NCBI GenBank assembly: GCA_928212115.1
Contig: CAKMRJ010000001.1
Location: 362,730,945-362,794,944, forward strand
DNA from: Lactuca virosa
Taxonomy: Eukaryota; Streptophyta; Magnoliopsida; Asterales; Asteraceae
Length of the DNA: 64,000 nucleotides
Direction of reading: 5' to 3'
Part shown: positions 57,280-64,000 of the stretch, piece after piece
Layout of the letters: each line of letters begins with the position of its first letter
Numbering within the stretch: the stretch's first letter is position 1
Notes under the pieces: model-generated
The model's input: only the letters and a program-made list of their open reading frames with translations
What the model was told of the DNA's origin: nothing
The model's database searches: none
Translations under genes and position numbers: made by a program

Positions 57280-58193
57280 TTATGGCTGCTGAAGTAAACC
57301 TAAGGGCTTTTGATATTCCACCTTCACCTTGGCGCAAGTCAGGCACTTGCCCACGAAGGTAGCGATCTCTGCTTTCATGTTTGGCCACCAATAGAGCTTT
57401 TTGAGATCTAGGTACATCTTATCTGAACCTGGGTGAACGTAGTATCTAGTCTTGTGAGCTTCGTTCATGACAACCTTCCTGTAACCGCCGAACTTTGGGG
57501 TCCAGATCCGGTTCATGAAATAGTAAACTTCGTCTCCCTTGATCTCTAAATTCTTTTCCATTCCCCTCAAGGCTTCATCCGACATGTTTTCTGGTTTTAA
57601 GGCTTCCAGCTGAGCCTCTCTGATTTAAGCGGACAAATGGGACTGGATGGTCATTGTTAGTGCCTTCACTCTACGACCTGAAGATTCTTTCCGGCTGAGG
57701 GCATCCGCTACCACATTGGCATTGCCGGGATGATAGCGTATTTCGCACTCGTAGTCACTGAGTAGCTCTACCCATCGCCGTTGCCTCGTGTTCAACTCTT
57801 TCTGATCAAAGATATGTTGTAGGCTCTTATGGTTGGTGAAGACAGTACACTTGGTTCCGTAGAGGTAATGTCTCCAAATCTTTAACGCAAAGACTACTAC
57901 TCCCAACTCCAAATCATAAGTTGTATAATTGACTTCGTGTGCCTTCAACTGTCTTGAGGCATAGGCGATAACCTTTCCTCGCACATGAGCACACAGCCTA
58001 GGCCCTGATTGGATGCATCGTAGTAGACAACGAAGTCCAATGTCCCTTCAGGCAGATACAAGATAGGTGCGCTGCATAAGGCCCGCTTCAATGTTTGGAA
58101 CGCAGTGTCTTTCTTTTCTTCCCAACTAAAGGGTACACCTTTCTGAGTCAGGGTGGTTAAAGGCTTAGCAATCCTGGAGAAATTCTGGATAAA
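57280..58193 (-). pseudogene. Element F RNase H and integrase zinc module
   Basis: RNase H DASNQGLGCVLM, TNHKSL (the usual Asp of TDHKSL is Asn) and VVADALSRK. The zinc module NEAHKTRYYVHPGSDKM to CLTCAKVK follows. A frameshift near 57985, TAA at 57625-57627 and TAA at 57280-57282. Confidence 0.87.
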
Positions 58194-59120
58194 TCAGCGA
58201 TAATAGCCAACAAGACCCAAGAACTGACGGATTTCTGTGGGCGTCTTCGGTGCTGACCAATTCTCGACCGCCTTGATTTTGGAAGGGTCCTCGTGTATGC
58301 ATTCCTCGCTAACCACATGACCGAGGAAAGTTACTTTTCTGATCCAGAATTCGCACTTAGAGAATTTTTCATATAGTTTCTCCGCCCTTAAAGTTTCTAA
58401 CACCAGCCTTAAGTGTTGTCTATGATCTTCCTCACTCCGAGAGTAGACAAGTATATCATCAATGAATACAATCACAAACTTGTCTAGGAAAGGGCGGCAC
58501 AACCGATTCATCAGATCCATGAATACTGCGGGTGCGTTAGTTAGACCAAAGTGCATTACTACAAACTCGTAGTGACCATAGCGAGTTCGAAATGCTGTCT
58601 TGGGAACATCACTCTCATGGACTCGCAACTGATGGTACCCTGATCTCAGGTCTATCTTTGAGAAATAACCGGCTCCTTGGAGTTGATCAAAGAGGACGTC
58701 GATTCTGGGTAGGGGATAATGGTTTTTGATGGTAAGCTTGTTCAGTTCACGATAGTCTATGCACATCCGAAAGGATCCATCCTTCTTTTTCACAAACAAG
58801 ACCGGGGCTCCCCAGGGTGAGGAACTTGGTCTTATGAATCCTTTCTTAAGTAACTCGTTGAGCTGGCTGGATAACTCTTGCATTTCTACCGGCGCTAGAC
58901 GATATGGAGACTTAGCTACAGGAGTAGCTCTGGTGATTAAGTCGATACGAAACTCGACTTGGCGTTCGCGAGGGATACCGGGTAGGTCTTCGGGGAAAAC
59001 ATCAGGAAAGTTGCAGACTTCGGGGATGCTCTCTAGGTCTTTGACTTCCTGTTTCTCATTAACAACATGGGCTAGGAATGCATGGCACTCCTTTTGCAAA
59101 TATTTCTGGCTTTGATGCAC
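58194..59120 (-). pseudogene. Element F reverse transcriptase
   Basis: PDVFPEDLPGIPRE, KKDGSFRMCIDYRELN, FSKIDLRSGYHQLRV, MHFGLTNAP (MPFGLTN in relatives), VIVFIDDILVYS and FLGHVVSEE. Ends at TGA (58194-58196) in LVGYYR*FIQ, where CGA is expected. Catalytic FIDD intact. Confidence 0.9.
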
Positions 59121-60151
59121 GAAATGATATGAAGGTTTGAGCTGAGTTTATCACCATAAATAATAAGGTCTTCGTCCGAGGGCAGATTGAGACGAATAGG
59201 TTTTTCATAACACAGGATATCCGCACGATTGGGGCTCAACCAATCCATGCCGATTATGACATCGAAGCTTTTTATGGAAACTGGCATAAGGTCGATTGGA
59301 AAAGAATGATCGTTTAAGGTAAGGGTACAGCCGATGAATACGTCGTTGGTGCTCTATTTCATTCCGTTAGCCATCTCGATGGTAAAGGTTTCGGTTAGAG
59401 GTTGGTATTTATGCTGGAGTAGATGCTTAAATGCATGACTAACAAAATTTCTCTCCGCACCAGAATCGAAAAGAATGCATGCATAAGAGTTGTCGAGGAG
59501 GAACGTACCCGTAACAATGGTGGGATCAGCAACTGCCTCCTCCTGGCCCATCGCTAGCACTCTCCCTGTGTTGCCAGATGTTGTTGCCTTGGGGCAATTC
59601 CTCTTGAAGTGCCCGATCTCCCCACAACCATAACAGGCTTGACCAACGCACGTTCCAGGAGCCTGATTGGTTGGTTGGGCTGGTGTCTTGCAAAATCGAG
59701 CTGTGTGTCCCTTTTTACCACAACTATTGCACAACATCTCGCGACACTGCCCATGATGATGAAAGTTGCACTTGTCACACCTTGGAAGGGTACTAGCATA
59801 TCTACTGGAAGGTGCTTGAGCTGCAGGAACAACGGCAGGAGTGGAGGCAGCATGAACAGCCACTACTTGTTGCTTCTTGGAGGGCTCCTGCGAAGACTGG
59901 CCCTTTCGCTTGTTCCAAAACTTCTTCTTCCCACCACTCGACTTTGGTGGTTCAGGAGCGACTGTCACTTCATCAAGATCAACCCTGTGATCTATCAGGG
60001 TCTGCGCTAGGCACTTGGCACTGTCAAAAGTGGAAGGCTTAGCAGCCAAGACATTTCCTTGAGTTGGGGGTGTCAATCCCCAAATGTACCTCTCTATTTT
60101 CTTGCTTTCCAGGGTGACCATCCCCAGACAGAGAAGAGCCAGATCGCAGAA
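59072..60151 (-). pseudogene. Element F gag (C-terminal part) and protease
   Basis: Gag from DLALLCLGMVT at the G boundary, through YIWGLTPPTQGN, knuckles CDKCNFHHHGQC, CNSCGKKGHTARFC and CYGCGEIGHFKRNC, into protease CILFDSGAERNFVSHAF. A TAG at 59354-59356 (NGMK*ST) interrupts; then VFIGCTLTLNDHSF and VIIGMDWLSPNRADIL; a frameshift near 59100 separates it from RT. Residues upstream of 60151 in this frame belong to LTR G. Confidence 0.88.
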
Positions 60152-63100
60152 TGTCACACCCCCAAACCGGAACGGTGGAAACGTTCGGGGGCGGAGGACG
60201 TCATGCTCAGTATCATAACCATAGTGAAGAAAGTAAACACAACCATCATAAATATAATTTAAAAGGTTACATCGTTGCAAAAAAAAATACATGTTTCCAA
60301 TAAATTACATACGATGTCAAAATAGTTCAAAAGAAATATGCGCCTTAGCGTCTTGTCTTCAAAAATCTTGTGGTTACCTGTATTACTGAATACCTGATAA
60401 TACAAGTTGTTTTTGAAAGAGTATCAGCATAAAGCTGGTGAGTTCATAAGCAGTTTATGCATGAAAAATGGATGTTGTTCCTTAAAGTTTGTTACAAGTT
60501 TGTTTCCAGAAAATCCAATATTTTCTAAAAGGTTTGTTGTAGTCTTAACTGAACCAAGACTTAGTATATGTAAGTAAATCGTCATACTTATGTGTGTGGT
60601 TTTATACTTAAATAAAACTCCTTAAATCTCCGTGAACTGTGTGTTTTGTTAATTCCCCATGTGAGTTGTTATAATCATGCTAAAAACTCGAAGACCTCGT
60701 ACTCGACCTTCTTCAGGCGTCGGAATGTTATGACGCTTGTCACCCCAGACCTGCCGGTCTAGCTGTTGCAAGCAGCTTAGGTGCGGGTTTGTCAGACCCA
60801 ATATAGATCTATACACAACTATCACGCTCTCCCTCCAAGAGATTCTGATTATAACTACATGACTTTTCTGTGGTACTTAAGAGTACCCTGAAGGTGAATG
60901 ACTCACAAATTTATTCATTAACAGGTTCACGTAATTTGTAAGAAAATACCCTTTTTGTAAATCGATTGTATTAGTGTTTCTTTGTTAAGCGAAGTGTTCA
61001 AACTATACCTACTATAGTTTATCAAGAGTATTCTATGTTTAATGAAAACTTGTTATGCATGACTTTGTATTTCAATAAAAATGACATTGAAAATACCAAG
61101 TGTAAATCCTACACACCTTGCTCAGCATGTTACAAGGTGTGAATAACTCTTAAACTTGTTTTGACAGTGTTTACCCTTAACTGTCACTGTTTTAGAATAT
61201 TTTATAGAAAAATCATTGTAAGTCGAAAACTGAATCCGTAAACTCTGAGAGTTTGGAAAAAGAGTCTACTATGTTTATAAATTTTCCTATAATTTTTGGT
61301 GGTCTCAAACCAGTGTGAAAATGTTCATCTTCACAACCTGGTCCGATTTTGTTGTCGTTGTGACAGGTAGTTTTGTAAAAATCACCATAAATTGTAGAAA
61401 AATCGTATGGAGTTGTGCAAGTAGTCATTTTAAAGGTATAAAACTGAAATATTTGCATATTAAACAGTTTTGAAAAATATTAAGTTTAGGTTGGGTAAAA
61501 CAGTTCGTGAACAGGTCACAACGTTTCTGTTGTAAGCTGTCAAGTTAAGTTTTAAATATGTTTTGGTGTTTTAACTTGTATCCCCCCCCCTGAAAACTAA
61601 AGAAAACTGGAAAATGTAGGGGTATGAACTCACCTTGAGTGATTTCTTGAAAAGTGGAAAGTCGAAGACGAGAAGTATCAAGTCGAGAACACTTGATGAA
61701 CACGTGAAAGCTTGGATGATCCTAAGAACGATTTTTGGGGTTAAATGTGTGTATATGATTCAAGGGTGTTATGAAAACATGGAATCACACTTGAGTTTAG
61801 ATGGAATACTTACCAAAAAGTGAAGTAATAGCTCAAGAACTCCTTCAAAAAGTGGCTGGAAGTAGAGAGGAAAAGAAGCTTTCTTGAGGGGTAAGAGAAG
61901 TGTAAGTGTTTGATGGTGAAGGAAATGATCAAGGCAAACCAAGAAATCCTCCAGGGATTTATTTATATAGGAAGTTGTTGGAGCAACTTGCAAGATTGAT
62001 AGGATTTTTGCCTTGGTTTGTGTGATGTGGATAGGGTTGGCTAATGAGGAGGTGACACATGGAAGGCAAGTGGGCACACTTGACCCACTTGTGGTGTAAA
62101 ATATCCTTAGATATTTTCTTTAATGTAAAATAATGATTTATAATTAATAAATCCTTGAGAAATAAAACAAATATGAGTTTAGGGAGTTTAAAATGATAAA
62201 AATATGAATTTGGTGAAAAATCCCCGTCAAATCGTCAAAAACAGACTTAACAGACGAAAGTAGTCGAATTTGTTGTTGGTCCGATTTTGTTGCTGTTGTG
62301 ACAGGTAGTTTTGTAAAAATCACCATAAATTGTAGAAAAATCGTATGGAGTTGTGCAAGTAGTCATTTTAAAGGTATAAACCTGAACTATTTGCATATTA
62401 AACAGTTTTGAAAAATATTAAGTTTAGGTTGGGTAAAACAGTTCGTGAACAGGTCATAACTTTTCTGTTGTAAGCTGTCAAGTTAAGTTTTAAATATGTT
62501 TTGGTGTTTTAACTTGTATCCCCCCCCCCCTGAAAACTAAAGAAAACTGGAAAATGTAGGGGTATGAACTCACCTTGAGTGATTTCTTGAAAAGTGGAAA
62601 GTCGAAGACAAGAAGTATCAAGTCGAGAACACTTGATGAACACGTGAAAGCTTGGATGATCCTAAGAACGATTTTTGGGGTTAAATGTGTGTAGATGATT
62701 CAAGGGTGTTATGAAAACATGGAATAAAACTTGAGTTTAGATGGAATACTTACCAAAAAGTGAAGTAATAGCTCAAGAACTCCTTCAAAAAGTGGCTGGA
62801 AGTAGAGAAGAAAAGAAGCTTTCTTGAGGGGTAAGAGAAGTGTAAGTGTTTGATGGTGAAGGAAATGATCAAGGCAAACCAAGAAATCCTCCAGGGATTT
62901 CTTTATATAGGAAGTTGCTGGAGCAACTTGCAAGATTGATAGGATGTTTGCCTTGGTTTGTGTGATGTGGATAGGGTTGGCTAATGAGGAGGTGACACAT
63001 GGAAGGCAAGTGGGCACACTTGACCCACTTGTGGTGTAAAATATCCTTAGATATTTTCTTTAATGTAAAATAATGATTTATAATTAATAAATCCTTGAGA

Positions 63101-63213
63101 AATAAATAAAATATGAGTTTAGGGAGTTTAAAATGATAAAAATATGAATTTGGTGAAAAATCCCCGTCAAAATCGTCAAAAACGGACTTAACAGACGAAA
63201 GTAGTCGAAAATC
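60152..63213 (-). repeat. LTR G, inserted in F gag, with 938-bp tandem duplication
   Basis: Starts TGTCACACCCCC at 60152 inside F gag; left flank CAGAA (60147-60151). U5 hairpin CCCCCAAAC/GTTCGGGGG (60159-60167, 60183-60191). Branch GCTGATA and acceptor-like TATTATCAG (minus strand, near 60394-60430); donor AAG|GTGAGTTCA (minus, near 61630 and 62575). GGTCCGATTTTGTTG restarts at 61340 and 62278, period 938, so promoter and donor are duplicated. The outer LTR end was not found. Confidence 0.82.
61963..62092 (-). promoter_or_regulatory. G LTR promoter (first copy)
   Basis: Minus-strand CTATATAAAT at 61961-61970, then AAGTTG...CAACTT (61972-61989) and CAAGTGGG...CCCACTTG (62068-62092) inverted repeats upstream. 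A second copy is at about 62901-63032. Confidence 0.5.
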
Positions 63214-63235
63214 GGGAATTAGGAGCTAACCTGCG

Positions 63236-63495
63236 AGGTTCGGTCCTTAGGAGGTGAGAACTGAGAAAAGGGAGAAAGAGGAACCGAAGTGGGATAAGGA
63301 ACCGAAGGGAGGCTCGGGCCCGAAGGTGATAGGACCGAAATAGACCGAAGGCTCGGTTCATTTCGGTTGTAAGGGGGTTTCGGTTCTGACTGGCTTCGGT
63401 CCAAGAGGCTAGGTTCGGTCCTGAGGGGACCTTCGGTCCTAATATAAGGGTTCGGGTCTAAGAGGTTCGGTTCCTAAGAGGGTTTCGGCCCTATT
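63236..63495. repeat. TTCGGTCC / GGACCGAA motif cluster
   Basis: A dozen or more copies of GGTTCGGTCC, TTCGGTTC, GACCGAAG and CCGAAGGCTCGG in both orientations within 260 bases. It looks like the palindrome clusters of the other LTRs; it may be the outer part of LTR G or a neighbour. Confidence 0.75.
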
Positions 63496-63499
63496 TAGC

Positions 63500-64000
63500 T
63501 CTTTTTTTTCGATATAACTTCCCGATTCAAGCGGTTTTTGGCCAAATTAAGGGTCGGGATGACCCGAATGAAACAATTTATGTTCTTTCGCGACTGTGAT
63601 GAAACGATTCATTCCGCCGGTACCTTAATGCCAACCACTAGCGTTTCTTAGCCACTGGAATCCATATAACTCTTACTTCTAGTTCCTATTGAAAGTACAA
63701 CACCTTTATGCATCAGGTTTCTATGTATTGAAGTCTCCACGCTTTATGCTTTATTTACTTTATTTAGTATTTTGTTTATCTAGTCTTTTTGCAGTTTAGA
63801 AGTAGTGGTGGGTTATCCCATGTTCTGTGCTCCACGTTCCTTGTAATGTTTATAAGGCGTGTGATGCTTTTGTTTCCAGCAGTTAATAAAAAAGTAAGAA
63901 ACACCCTTAGTGTGTGTTTTTCTATAGGGAGAATTTCATATATCCCCTTCTTAAACATCAAAATATCATATATACCCAACTTAATTTCTAAATATCATAT
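63500..64000. other. Unassigned sequence at window end
   Basis: No ORF, LTR terminus or repeat recognised. Confidence 0.4.

Larger units (their letters stand above)
53791..60151 (-). mobile_element. Element F: Tekay-type gypsy retrotransposon, cut by G in gag
   Basis: 3' LTR 53791-56119, internal 56120-60151. It encodes chromodomain, integrase, RNase H, RT, protease and part of gag, closely related to element A along the internal region, while the LTR differs from A except near its ends. At least six stops and two frameshifts. The gag start and the 5' LTR must lie beyond G, outside the window. The left flank GAGTG (53786-53790) is the expected target duplication. Confidence 0.92.

Overview
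The window is repeat-dominated nuclear DNA of a flowering plant. The signs are plant-type initiator-Met primer binding sites, Ty3/gypsy chromoviruses of Tekay/Del type, a Copia element, two Helitrons, TIR elements, and a two-exon major-latex-protein-like (MLP, Bet v 1 family) gene. LTRs full of ACTCGACGAGTC-type palindromes make me favour Asteraceae (Lactuca or a relative). That last point is memory-based inference, not a search.

Left part (1-31319) is a nested stack. The oldest layer is gypsy element D (+ strand), of which decayed gag-pol (25.7-29.4 kb) and the 3' LTR (29379-31319) are visible. A Copia element (- strand, 22.1-25.7 kb) appears to sit in D's gag. Gypsy element B (+ strand) sits in the Copia; only its 3' LTR is in the window, in two pieces (11648-13043 and 21185-22105). 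B was hit twice. Element A (- strand, 1-11640, near-complete gag-pol, 4.1-kb LTRs) landed in B's polypurine tract. Element C (+ strand, 13044-21184, no gag-pol, perfect 5-bp target duplication) landed in B's LTR.

Middle part (31320-52830) is AT-rich and holds a small MLP-like family on the minus strand: one apparently intact two-exon gene (48323-48933), one pseudogene (43107-44208), and two exon-2 fragments inside a duplicated segment of about 2.6 kb (31.65-34.30 and 50.24-52.83 kb). Each duplicate carries a Helitron the other lacks. Two related TIR transposons (35533-42012 and about 45093-46557) lie here; the larger holds a decayed LTR element (E) and a long palindrome around a TA microsatellite.

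Right part (52830-64000) is a second nest: an LTR (H) with a Tat/Athila-like upstream flank, cut by Tekay element F (- strand, 53791-60151), whose gag is cut by another LTR (G, from 60152).

The only probable working host gene is the MLP-like gene. The most interesting signal is architectural. Unrelated-looking LTR families here share one layout: family-specific short palindromes just upstream of the TATA box, a second palindrome cluster downstream, then putative splice donor, branch and acceptor signals enclosing a family-specific minisatellite. In the A/F/G type a covarying hairpin sits at the very end of U5.
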